Assembly: GCA_002284855.1 (NCBI GenBank)
Contig: CP015603.1
Coordinates: 558,001-622,000 of the forward strand
DNA length: 64,000 bases
Direction of reading: 5' to 3'
Source: Actinobacteria bacterium IMCC25003
GTDB taxonomy: Bacteria; Actinomycetota; Actinomycetes; Nanopelagicales; Nanopelagicaceae
Shown piece by piece: positions 38,962 through 46,486 of the stretch. The position numbers were made by a program, and so were the translations under genes. Each line of letters starts with the position of its first letter. The stretch's first letter is position 1. The notes beneath the pieces are model-generated. The model had not been told where the DNA came from, made no database searches, and saw only the letters and a list, made by a program, of their open reading frames with translations.

Positions 38962-39858
38962 ATGTCACAGGTTAACTACACCAACCAGAATGGAAAACTC
39001 ATGAGTGATCAGCCAAAGAACACGACTCCTTCGTCGCTGTCAGACGTTGCTTCCAAGCGCGCTGAGTCAAAAGTTGCAGGTACTCAGCCTCTCGGTACCG
39101 GACTCGAAGCCCGTGGCGTTCATGCATGGTTCGATAAGCACCACGCTCTTGAAGATGTCTCACTCGACTTCTCAGCAGGAACCGTCACGGCACTTATCGG
39201 TCCATCTGGTTGCGGTAAGTCAACATTTATTCGCACACTCAACCGTATGCACGAATTCATTCCTCACACGTCGATGGCTGGTCAAGTTCTCCTTGATGGA
39301 AAAGATATTTATGAGTCAGGAATCGATGTAACGAAGATTCGTCTGCAAATCGGTATGGTCTTCCAGAAGCCAAACCCATTTCCATCGATGACAATTGGCG
39401 AAAACGTACTCTCAGGTCTCAAGCTTGCACAGCTCAAAGTTGATAACCAAGAAGATTTGCTTGAAGAGTGCCTTACACGTGCTGGTCTCTGGACTGAAGT
39501 AAAGGATCGCCTTGGTGCACACGCCGGAGGCCTATCAGGCGGTCAGCAGCAGCGTCTCTGCATTGCACGCGCGCTCGCTGTAAAGCCAAAGGTCTTGTTG
39601 ATGGACGAGCCATGCTCAGCGCTCGATCCAGGATCAACCCTTCGTATTGAAGAGACAATCTCGCAACTTTCTAAGTCAATGACAATCGTCATCGTCACCC
39701 ACAATATGCAGCAGGCAGCACGTGTATCTGACTACACAGCCTTCTTCCTATCTGATGGTGGCCCGGGACAGATGATTGAAGTCGGCCCAACAAACGAGAT
39801 TTTCTCTCGCCCACGCGATGAGCGAACAGAGAACTACGTCACAGGCCGCTTCGGTTAA
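38962..39858 (+). CDS. pstB: Phosphate ABC transporter ATPase PstB
   Basis: A 298-residue ATPase; a second ATG at 39001 gives 285 residues and I cannot choose firmly. Walker A is GPSGCGKST, the signature is [16 protein letters not shown], Walker B is [13 protein letters not shown] and the switch His is in IVTHNMQQA. The phosphate-specific family is marked by RTLNRMHEF and [11 protein letters not shown]. It has an N-terminal extension of about 50 polar residues. It energises PstCA. It is followed by the second PHO-box-like repeat and pstS. Confidence 0.95.
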   Translation: MSQVNYTNQNGKLMSDQPKNTTPSSLSDVASKRAESKVAGTQPLGTGLEARGVHAWFDKHHALEDVSLDFSAGTVTALIGPSGCGKSTFIRTLNRMHEFIPHTSMAGQVLLDGKDIYESGIDVTKIRLQIGMVFQKPNPFPSMTIGENVLSGLKLAQLKVDNQEDLLEECLTRAGLWTEVKDRLGAHAGGLSGGQQQRLCIARALAVKPKVLLMDEPCSALDPGSTLRIEETISQLSKSMTIVIVTHNMQQAARVSDYTAFFLSDGGPGQMIEVGPTNEIFSRPRDERTENYVTGRFG

Positions 39859-39881
39859 GCCGCTTTAAGCCTTCATGCATC

Positions 39882-39903
39882 GTTAACCGACTGTTAACCA
39901 TCT
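39882..39903 (+). promoter_or_regulatory. PHO-box-like 11-base direct repeat upstream of pstS
   Basis: Two exact-phase units GTTAACCGACT (39882-39892) and GTTAACCATCT (39893-39903) share the spacing of the repeats before pstC, with GTTAAC in place of GTTCAC. They lie about 75 bases before the pstS ATG. This suggests pstS has its own phosphate-regulated promoter in addition to readthrough from pstCAB. Confidence 0.62.
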
Positions 39904-39977
39904 GATTGCCTCTCGTTTCTCTCGCTCGTAAAGAGTCCTCCTTAACCAAAGGGTTATTTCTCTACGAAAGGCAGACA

Positions 39978-41123
39978 ATGCGTATTTCCAAGATTTCAAA
40001 GGTAGCGATTCTTGCTACTGCAGCAGTGGTAGCGATTGCTCCATCAGCTGTTGCATACGACCTCACATCAGCTGGGGCAACTTCAGTTTCTTCATTCCTC
40101 GAGAAGTGCAAGACAAATTACCAGGCAGATACAAAGGACACACTTTCACACGCTGGTGGCGGTTCTTCAGCAGGAAAGACAGCTATTAACTCAGGAACAA
40201 AGGACATGGCATTCTCTGACTCAGCTAACACAGCTGCACCAGCGGGCGTCTTCCACATTCCAGCAGCTGTATGGCCAATTGGTATTGCATATAACTTGAA
40301 CAACTCATCAAATAAGCAGCTTCAGCTTTCAGTCGGAACTCTTGCAAAGATCTTCTCAGGTGACATCACCATGTGGAACGATCCTGCGATTGTTGCTGAT
40401 GCACAGCGCGTCCGTTCAATTCCAATCTACGACGTGAAGAACGGTAAGACAGTTCTTGATGCAAACGGTTCACCAGTTGTGAAGTCATACCGCACACTTA
40501 CAGTTCCATTCACAATGCCTGCTAAGCCAATCACAGTAATTTACCGTGCTGGTGGCTCAGGTACATCAAATAACTTCGTTGCAGCTCTCACAGGTCTTGC
40601 TCCATCAGTTTGGACAAAGCCTGTTTCAGATAACTTTGCAACTTCAAACCCAACTGATATCTCAAAGAAGGCTGGTTCGTTCCAGGCTGCTACAGGATCA
40701 GATGGCGTTGCAGCTCTTGCAGCACGTACCAAGTACTCAATTACATATGTTGAAACAGGTTTCATCTCAGCGAACCCAGCTCTCAAGGCTGCAGTTGTAA
40801 TCAACAACGCTGGCAAGACAGTTTCACCAGATGTGACAGGTGCCCAAGCACAGTTCGCGGCTTCTGATCTCAATGAGGCAACTGGACTTGTTGCGTGGAA
40901 CTACAAGACAACTTCACCAGCTGCATACCCATTCACAGCTGCTACATATGCAATGGTTAAGTCAAACTACGGTAAGGCTGATCAGGCAGCAGCAGTCAAG
41001 CGCCAGGTTGAATACATGGCATTTGACTGCTCAACAAAGGTAACAACAGAAGGAATGATTCCTATCGCTAAGACATCTGATCTTGGTAAGGCAATCCTTA
41101 AGTTGACAGCAAAGATCGGCTAA
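39978..41123 (+). CDS. pstS: Phosphate-binding protein PstS
   Basis: A 381-residue exported binding protein from the ATG at 39978, after GAAAGG at 39966-39971; an ATG at 39906 would put a non-signal segment in front. The signal peptide is KISKVAILATAAVVAIAPSAVA and cleavage before YDLTSAG is likely; no lipobox Cys is visible, so retention at the membrane needs another route. The start of the mature protein has SAGATSVSSFLEKC and SHAGGGSSAGKTAI, the phosphate-contact loops. It delivers phosphate to PstCA. It is followed by a terminator. Confidence 0.93.
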   Translation: MRISKISKVAILATAAVVAIAPSAVAYDLTSAGATSVSSFLEKCKTNYQADTKDTLSHAGGGSSAGKTAINSGTKDMAFSDSANTAAPAGVFHIPAAVWPIGIAYNLNNSSNKQLQLSVGTLAKIFSGDITMWNDPAIVADAQRVRSIPIYDVKNGKTVLDANGSPVVKSYRTLTVPFTMPAKPITVIYRAGGSGTSNNFVAALTGLAPSVWTKPVSDNFATSNPTDISKKAGSFQAATGSDGVAALAARTKYSITYVETGFISANPALKAAVVINNAGKTVSPDVTGAQAQFAASDLNEATGLVAWNYKTTSPAAYPFTAATYAMVKSNYGKADQAAAVKRQVEYMAFDCSTKVTTEGMIPIAKTSDLGKAILKLTAKIG

Positions 41124-41148
41124 CGCACTTCCCTTTCTCTAAGGTAGA

Positions 41149-41187
41149 AGAACCTCAGGCCAGAAATGGTCTGGGGTTCTTTGCTTT
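41149..41187 (+). terminator. Rho-independent terminator after pstS
   Basis: A 13-pair stem (41149-41161 with 41168-41180, two G-U pairs) closes a six-base loop, AGAAAT, and is followed by TTGCTTT. It lies 26 bases after the pstS stop and closes the pst operon. Only a short T run is present. Confidence 0.72.
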
Positions 41188-41214
41188 CTGTAGGAAATGT
41201 CCTGAGTAATGGTG

Positions 41215-41288
41215 TGCGCCCGGCTGGAATCGAACCAGCGACCTACCGCTTAGAAGGCGGTTGCTCTATCCGACTGAGCTACGGGCGC
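41215..41288 (-). tRNA. tRNA-Arg (anticodon TCT)
   Basis: The reverse strand has acceptor GCGCCCG/CGGGCGC and D arm TAGCTCAGTCGGATAGAGCA. The anticodon stem ACCGC/GCGGT encloses CTTCTAA, giving anticodon TCT. The T arm has GGTTCGATTCC and the discriminator is A. CCA is not encoded. It lies between the pstS terminator and ettA. Confidence 0.96.
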
Positions 41289-41353
41289 GTGTGAGGTACA
41301 TCAGAGATTGCGAAGTAAGTCTACCGAAGCATTGACGGGTAGAGTCTCGCCTT

Positions 41354-43021
41354 ATGGCTGAGTTCATTTATACGATGAAGAAGGCGCGTAAAGCGCATGG
41401 TGAGAAGGTAATTCTCGACGACGTAACTTTGATGTTCTTGCCTGGCGCAAAGATCGGTGTTGTTGGCCCGAACGGCGCAGGTAAATCAACAGTTCTTCAG
41501 ATCATGGCTGGTCTTCAACAGCCATCAAACGGTGAGGCATACCTTTCACCGGGATACACAGTTGGAATTCTTCTTCAGGAACCACACCTCAATGAAGAGA
41601 AGACTGTTCTCGAGAATGTGCAAGAAGGCGTTGCTGAAACCATGGAGATGGTTCGCCGCTTCAATGAAATTTCTGAAGAGATGGCAAACCCTGATGCTGA
41701 CTACGACAAGTTGTTAGCTGAAATGGGTGAGCTCCAAGAACAACTCGATCACCGCAACGCATGGGAACTAGATTCACAGCTCGAACAAGCGATGGATGCA
41801 CTTCGTTGCCCACCAGCTGATGCAGATGTCAAAGTTCTCTCTGGTGGAGAAAAGCGCCGCGTTGCTTTATGTAAGTTGCTCCTTGAAGCGCCAGATCTAT
41901 TACTTCTCGACGAACCTACCAACCACCTTGATGCTGAATCAGTTCTATGGCTTGAGCAACACCTCAGCAAGTACCCGGGCACCGTCGTAGCGATTACGCA
42001 CGATAGATACTTCTTGGACAACGTTGCCGAATGGATTCTCGAACTCGACCGCGGTCGTGCATATCCCTACGAAGGTAACTACTCAACATATCTTGAAACA
42101 AAGGGTGCCCGCCTTAAGGTCGAAGGCCAGAAAGATGCAAAGCGTGCAAAGCGCTTAGCTGAAGAACTCGATTGGGTTCGCCAGAATGCAAAGGGACGCC
42201 AGACAAAGTCGAAGGCACGTCTTGCGCGTTATGAAGAGATGGCAGCTGAAGCAGACAAGATGCGTAAGTTGGACTTTGATGAAATTCAGATTCCACCTGG
42301 GCCACGTCTTGGAAACGTTGTTGTTGAAGTCGAACATCTCGTGAAGGGATTTGGCGATCGCGTTCTGATTGATGATCTCTCATTTACCCTGCCACGCAAC
42401 GGAATCGTTGGAGTGATCGGGCCTAACGGTGCTGGTAAGACCACACTCTTCAAGACAATTCTTGGTCTCGAGGAACCAGATTCTGGCACTGTCAAGATTG
42501 GTGAGACTGTAAAGATTTCTTATGTAGACCAGTCACGTGGTGGAATCGATCCAAAGAAGTCACTCTTTGAAGTTGTCTCCGACGGACTCGACTTTATGAA
42601 GGTCGGACAAGTAGAAATGCCATCGCGCGCATACGTTGCAGCATTTGGTTTTAAGGGCCCTGATCAACAGAAGCCAGCAGGAGTACTTTCAGGTGGAGAA
42701 CGTAACCGTCTTAACTTGGCTCTTACTCTCAAGCAGGGCGGCAACTTGTTGCTTCTCGACGAACCTACAAACGACCTCGATGTGGAAACACTGGGCTCGC
42801 TCGAAAATGCTTTGCTCGAATTCCCAGGTTGTGCCGTTGTGATCTCTCACGATCGTTGGTTCCTCGACCGCGTTGCTACTCATATCTTGGCCTACGAAGG
42901 TGATTCCAAGTGGTTCTGGTTTGAAGGAAACTTCGAATCATACGAAGAGAACAAGATTGCACGTTTGGGTGCTGATGCGGCTCGCCCACATCGCGCCACA
43001 TATCGAAAGCTCACCCGCTAA
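41354..43021 (+). CDS. ettA: Energy-dependent translational throttle protein EttA (ABC-F)
   Basis: A 555-residue protein with two ABC cassettes and no membrane segments. The first half has [25 protein letters not shown] and [13 protein letters not shown]; the second has [24 protein letters not shown] and [13 protein letters not shown]. The arm and linker between them, with charged Lys/Arg/Glu repeats, reach the ribosomal E site. EttA gates the first peptide bond according to ATP level. It ends in TAATG shared with the thioesterase start. Confidence 0.95.
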   Translation: MAEFIYTMKKARKAHGEKVILDDVTLMFLPGAKIGVVGPNGAGKSTVLQIMAGLQQPSNGEAYLSPGYTVGILLQEPHLNEEKTVLENVQEGVAETMEMVRRFNEISEEMANPDADYDKLLAEMGELQEQLDHRNAWELDSQLEQAMDALRCPPADADVKVLSGGEKRRVALCKLLLEAPDLLLLDEPTNHLDAESVLWLEQHLSKYPGTVVAITHDRYFLDNVAEWILELDRGRAYPYEGNYSTYLETKGARLKVEGQKDAKRAKRLAEELDWVRQNAKGRQTKSKARLARYEEMAAEADKMRKLDFDEIQIPPGPRLGNVVVEVEHLVKGFGDRVLIDDLSFTLPRNGIVGVIGPNGAGKTTLFKTILGLEEPDSGTVKIGETVKISYVDQSRGGIDPKKSLFEVVSDGLDFMKVGQVEMPSRAYVAAFGFKGPDQQKPAGVLSGGERNRLNLALTLKQGGNLLLLDEPTNDLDVETLGSLENALLEFPGCAVVISHDRWFLDRVATHILAYEGDSKWFWFEGNFESYEENKIARLGADAARPHRATYRKLTR

Positions 43022-43428
43022 TGATTTATACAGATAAACAATTCATTCGTTGGGACGACATTGACGCTTTTGGGCATGTAAACAATGCAAAGTATCTGAC
43101 ATATATCCAAGAGGCTCGCTTTCAGTGGTCGTACTATCAATATGCCTCACAGAATGAGAAGCCAACTCTTGTCGAAATGGTTGTAGCTCGCGCTGAAGTT
43201 GATTTTCTGGTTCCCATCTATGAAGGCGGACGTTTCTACGATGTCAATCTTTGGGTTGAAGCAATCGGAAATTCCTCTTTCACTATGGGATATGAAGTTG
43301 TTGGCGATAATGGTGTTGTCCATGCTCGCGTGAAGACTGTGCAGGTGGCAGTCTCTATGGATACTAAGAAATCTCGTCCATTGACCGAACCAGAACGCGA
43401 GTTCCTTAATAAATACCTAAAGGCTTAA
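43021..43428 (+). CDS. Hotdog-fold acyl-CoA thioesterase (4HBT family)
   Basis: A 135-residue hotdog protein. The start reads FIRWDDIDAFGHVNNAKYLTYIQEAR, the signature DxxxHVNN region of the 4-hydroxybenzoyl-CoA thioesterase-like family with the catalytic Asp. It overlaps the ettA stop by one base. The substrate is unknown; related proteins hydrolyse medium- or long-chain acyl-CoA. The length is that of a single domain that would assemble as a dimer or tetramer. Confidence 0.88.
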   Translation: MIYTDKQFIRWDDIDAFGHVNNAKYLTYIQEARFQWSYYQYASQNEKPTLVEMVVARAEVDFLVPIYEGGRFYDVNLWVEAIGNSSFTMGYEVVGDNGVVHARVKTVQVAVSMDTKKSRPLTEPEREFLNKYLKA

Positions 43429-43431
43429 CCT

Positions 43432-44694
43432 ATGGCGAAGCAGAAGATCCATCCAGGGTGGATTGCAGTAACAGTTACCTTCTTTACCCTGATGGCCTCT
43501 GCTGGATATCGATCAGCGCCTTCTGTACTCATTGTTCCACTTGAAGAGGCATTCGGATGGTCTCGCTCTCAAATCTCCTTAGCGGTATCCATTAACGTTC
43601 TGCTCTTTGGTCTGGTTGCACCATTTGCTGCCGCCCTTATGGAGCGTTTTACTGTTCGCAAAGTTGTGATGTCAGCTCTCGCGCTTGTCTCACTCAGCGC
43701 AACCTCGACGATCTTTATGACTCAACCATGGCACTTATGGGCTTTGTGGGGGATTGGTGTCGGCGTAGGTGCGGGTTCCATGGCTCTCGTCTTCGCTGCA
43801 ACCATTGCTAACCGTTGGTTTGTCGCGCGTAAAGGTTTAGTTATCGGAGCGCTCACCGCGGCAACGGCATCTGGACAGTTGGTCTTTTTGCCGATGCTCT
43901 CTCACTTTGCAATTAATTACGGATGGAAGAGCGTTTCGCTTACTGTTGGTGGTGCAGCAGCGCTAATCATTCCGTTTATCTTCTTCTTCCTCAAAGAGAA
44001 ACCAGAGTTAATAGGAATGACGCCATACGGCGCTCCCGTTGATTGGCAGCCACCAGCGCCGAATGAACTCTCTGCCGGGCGCATTGCAATCGATACTTTG
44101 AAAGTTTCATCGAAGTCGAGAGATTTCTGGATTCTCTTCGGAACATTCTTGGTCTGTGGTCTATCAACAAACGGCTTGATTGGTACTCACTTCATTCCAG
44201 CAGCACACGATCACGGAATGGGCGAAACGGTTGCAGCAGGGCTACTGGCTCTCGTCGGAGTCTTTGACGTTATCGGAACTATTTTTTCTGGGTGGCTCAC
44301 AGACCGCATGGATCCACGACGCCTTCTCTTCTTCTATTACGGGTTACGTGGACTCTCACTCTTCTTACTCCCTTCCATTCTCTTTAGCACTATGCACCCA
44401 TCAACTCTCGTCTTCATTATGTTCTACGGACTTGATTGGGTTGCAACAGTTCCACCTACGCTGATGCTCTGTCGTATCGTGATGGGTAATCAACGTTCGG
44501 CTGTTGTCTATGGGTGGGTCTTTGTGGGCCACCAAATTGGAGCATCCATTGCTGCCATTGGCGCTGCTGTTCTTCGCGTGAAATTGGGCGACTATGCAGT
44601 GGCCTTCTATATCTCAGCCACAATGTGTCTCGTTGCAGCACTTGCAGTGTTACAGATTGCTAAAGGCAAGACAGCAGCAGAGCTTCGAGGTTAA
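43432..44694 (+). CDS. Major facilitator superfamily transporter
   Basis: A 420-residue membrane protein with 12 expected helices. A cytoplasmic motif A-like loop follows helix 2 (ALMERFTVRKVVM) and there is a second copy in the C-terminal half (GWLTDRMDPRRLLFFYYG). The helix 4 to 5 region, with GVGAGSMALVFAATIANRW, resembles monocarboxylate/oxalate-type MFS carriers. The substrate is not determined. It sits three bases after the thioesterase and one base before the haemoglobin gene, so the three may form one unit. Confidence 0.88.
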   Translation: MAKQKIHPGWIAVTVTFFTLMASAGYRSAPSVLIVPLEEAFGWSRSQISLAVSINVLLFGLVAPFAAALMERFTVRKVVMSALALVSLSATSTIFMTQPWHLWALWGIGVGVGAGSMALVFAATIANRWFVARKGLVIGALTAATASGQLVFLPMLSHFAINYGWKSVSLTVGGAAALIIPFIFFFLKEKPELIGMTPYGAPVDWQPPAPNELSAGRIAIDTLKVSSKSRDFWILFGTFLVCGLSTNGLIGTHFIPAAHDHGMGETVAAGLLALVGVFDVIGTIFSGWLTDRMDPRRLLFFYYGLRGLSLFLLPSILFSTMHPSTLVFIMFYGLDWVATVPPTLMLCRIVMGNQRSAVVYGWVFVGHQIGASIAAIGAAVLRVKLGDYAVAFYISATMCLVAALAVLQIAKGKTAAELRG

Positions 44695-44695
44695 C

Positions 44696-45082
44696 ATGGA
44701 GCGCGATACAACTAATTACTACGAGCTATTCGGGGGAGAAGCTTTCTTCTCTGATTTAACTTCACAGTTCTATGCGCACGTTGCCACCAATGAAATCTTG
44801 CGCCCGATGTACCCAGAGTCAGATATGAAGGGCGCTGCTCGCAGATTGCAGATGTTCCTCGAACAATATTGGGGCGGACCAACGACATATCAGGAAGAAC
44901 GCGGTCATCCCCGTCTTCGTATGCGCCATGCAGGTTTTCACATCAATCCAGCAGCGCGCGATGCATGGCTATCGTGCATGAAAGCTGCTGTCGATGGAAT
45001 GGATATGGAAGACGAAGCTAAAGCAAAGTTGTGGCGTTATCTTGAAGGTGCCGCAGAGCACCTCGTCAATCGACTTGATTAA
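44696..45082 (+). CDS. glbO: Truncated haemoglobin (group II, GlbO-like)
   Basis: A 128-residue truncated globin from the ATG at 44696; an ATG at 44594 lies in the MFS gene. Visible are YYELFGGEAFFSDLTSQFYAHV, the E-helix region YWGGPTTYQEERGHPRLRMRHAGFHI with the proximal His, and a C-terminal helix. Group II proteins of actinobacteria bind O2 and NO and may protect respiration. The end overlaps the convergent MscS-like gene by four bases. Group assignment comes from YWGGP and the length. Confidence 0.9.
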   Translation: MERDTTNYYELFGGEAFFSDLTSQFYAHVATNEILRPMYPESDMKGAARRLQMFLEQYWGGPTTYQEERGHPRLRMRHAGFHINPAARDAWLSCMKAAVDGMDMEDEAKAKLWRYLEGAAEHLVNRLD

Positions 45083-45630
45083 TTTTTCTGAGATTTATTT
45101 CCGACAACGAGGATTTCCCCGTTGCGGATATACCAGAGCACATCATGGACATCGCGTACTTGAGTAATTCGTAAACCTACGCGTTCAACTTTTCCTTCAA
45201 CATCTTGTACTTTAACTTCGTCGCCAACCCCATATTGATCTTCGATCAGCATAAAGATTCCTGAAAGTACGTCGCGGACAAGTGTTTGCGCACCGAGACC
45301 AAGTGCCACACCAATCACACCAGCGGAGGCAATTACAGGACCGAGATTAAATCCAAATTCACCCAGGATCATTCCTACTGCAATGATCCATACAGCAGCA
45401 TTAAATGTTGAACTTAAAACAGTTCCGATAGTGCGGGCACGTTCTGCTTGGCGCTTAGCAGTTCCGGGACCTGGTTTTAGATCTGCACTTGCCAGGCGGC
45501 CGATAGCTCGTGAAATGGCGCGGTTACCTGCAATATGGCTGATGAGAGCTGTCAGGAAGATGACAAGAACACGGAGTGGGGCCCCGTTAAACCAATCCCA
45601 GATTGCCTGCGTGCGTTCGCTCATAGGCAT
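45079..45630 (-). CDS. Short MscS-family mechanosensitive channel, truncated C-terminus
   Basis: A 183-residue protein. Hydrophobic helices lie near residues 16-34 and 75-95, followed by the pore helix and channel motif GVALGLGAQTLVRDVLSGIFMLIEDQ. The beta domain is DEVKVQDVEGKVERVGLRIT, and the protein ends at IRNGEILVVGNKSQKN. In longer MscS relatives the C-terminal alpha/beta vestibule domain follows this point. Here the frame stops and the opposite strand carries glbO. It may still form a tension-gated pore. Confidence 0.82.
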   Translation of the reverse strand: MPMSERTQAIWDWFNGAPLRVLVIFLTALISHIAGNRAISRAIGRLASADLKPGPGTAKRQAERARTIGTVLSSTFNAAVWIIAVGMILGEFGFNLGPVIASAGVIGVALGLGAQTLVRDVLSGIFMLIEDQYGVGDEVKVQDVEGKVERVGLRITQVRDVHDVLWYIRNGEILVVGNKSQKN

Positions 45631-45739
45631 TAAGGGTAGTGAAATCTTTATCTAAATTTCACCACGAAATACCCCTAAGGGGCTCAGTTTTGAGGCAATA
45701 TAACCCAATCGACGCGAGCCACGCGTTGGAACCGGGGAA

Positions 45740-46258
45740 ATGATGAACCGCACATTGGTACTCAACGCCACCTACGAACCGCTAGGTGTTGTTACTGATC
45801 GTCGCGCGCTCATTTTGGTTCTTAATAATCGGGCAACAATGATTGAGTCATCTGGCACCGTTCTTCACTTTGCAACGGGTCAACTCGAACTTCCTTTGGT
45901 GATACGTCTGAATAAATTCGTCAAAATTCCATATCGCCATGCCGTTCCACTTTCACGTCGCGCAATCTTTGCTCGCGATGGCGGACGCTGCGTTTACTGC
46001 CATGCACCTGCAACTTCAATTGATCACGTTATCCCGCGTTCTCGTGGTGGCGGTCACAACTGGGAGAACGTTGTGAGCGCATGTCACAAGTGCAATCATG
46101 TAAAGGCTGATAAGCCACTGAAAGAGTTGGGTTGGAGACTTCGTTCACTTCCTCGCGAACCAGTAGGCGCTGCCTGGAGAATTCTCGGAACAGGTCGCAC
46201 CGAATCTCGCTGGCTGCCATACCTGGAACCATTTGGTGTCGCTGCAGCTACTGCATAG
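45740..46258 (+). CDS. HNH endonuclease domain protein
   Basis: A 172-residue protein (a second ATG at 45743). The N-terminal half reads RTLVLNATYEPLGVVTDRRA, a conserved non-catalytic module. The HNH part is RDGGRCVYCHAPATSIDHV, then SRGGGHNWENVVSACHKCNH, with two CxxC-type pairs for zinc and an Asp-His catalytic pair. The family is near-universal in actinobacteria and its substrate is not known. The following 72-residue membrane protein is ten bases away. Confidence 0.87.
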   Translation: MMNRTLVLNATYEPLGVVTDRRALILVLNNRATMIESSGTVLHFATGQLELPLVIRLNKFVKIPYRHAVPLSRRAIFARDGGRCVYCHAPATSIDHVIPRSRGGGHNWENVVSACHKCNHVKADKPLKELGWRLRSLPREPVGAAWRILGTGRTESRWLPYLEPFGVAAATA

Positions 46259-46267
46259 ACTGCGCTC

Positions 46268-46486
46268 ATGATCAAGACAATTTCTCAGGTCGCTTCGCTA
46301 GCAGGAAACATCAACCAAGAACCAGGTGCAATGCCAGGCGAGGGTTTAACTGCGCTTCAAACTTTTACCTACTTTGTTGCAGCACCAATCGGACTATTTC
46401 TGGGCATCTCGCTCATTGTCTGGGCGCTGACAGGCGACAAGAAGAAGAGCGCAAGCTCAACTTCAGTCGTCACTCACATCGAGTAA
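46268..46486 (+). CDS. Small single-helix membrane protein
   Basis: A 72-residue protein with one central hydrophobic segment (TFTYFVAAPIGLFLGISLIVWAL) at about residues 32-54. A short basic end, GDKKKSAS, follows. Small proteins of this type often follow the HNH gene in actinobacteria. No function can be assigned. Its stop abuts the convergent pepN gene. Confidence 0.68.
   Translation: MIKTISQVASLAGNINQEPGAMPGEGLTALQTFTYFVAAPIGLFLGISLIVWALTGDKKKSASSTSVVTHIE

Noticed and set aside
39882-39903. GlnR-type site before pstS
   Set aside because: The GTTAAC units repeat at 11 bases like the pstC boxes and not with the five-six-five spacing of GlnR half-sites.
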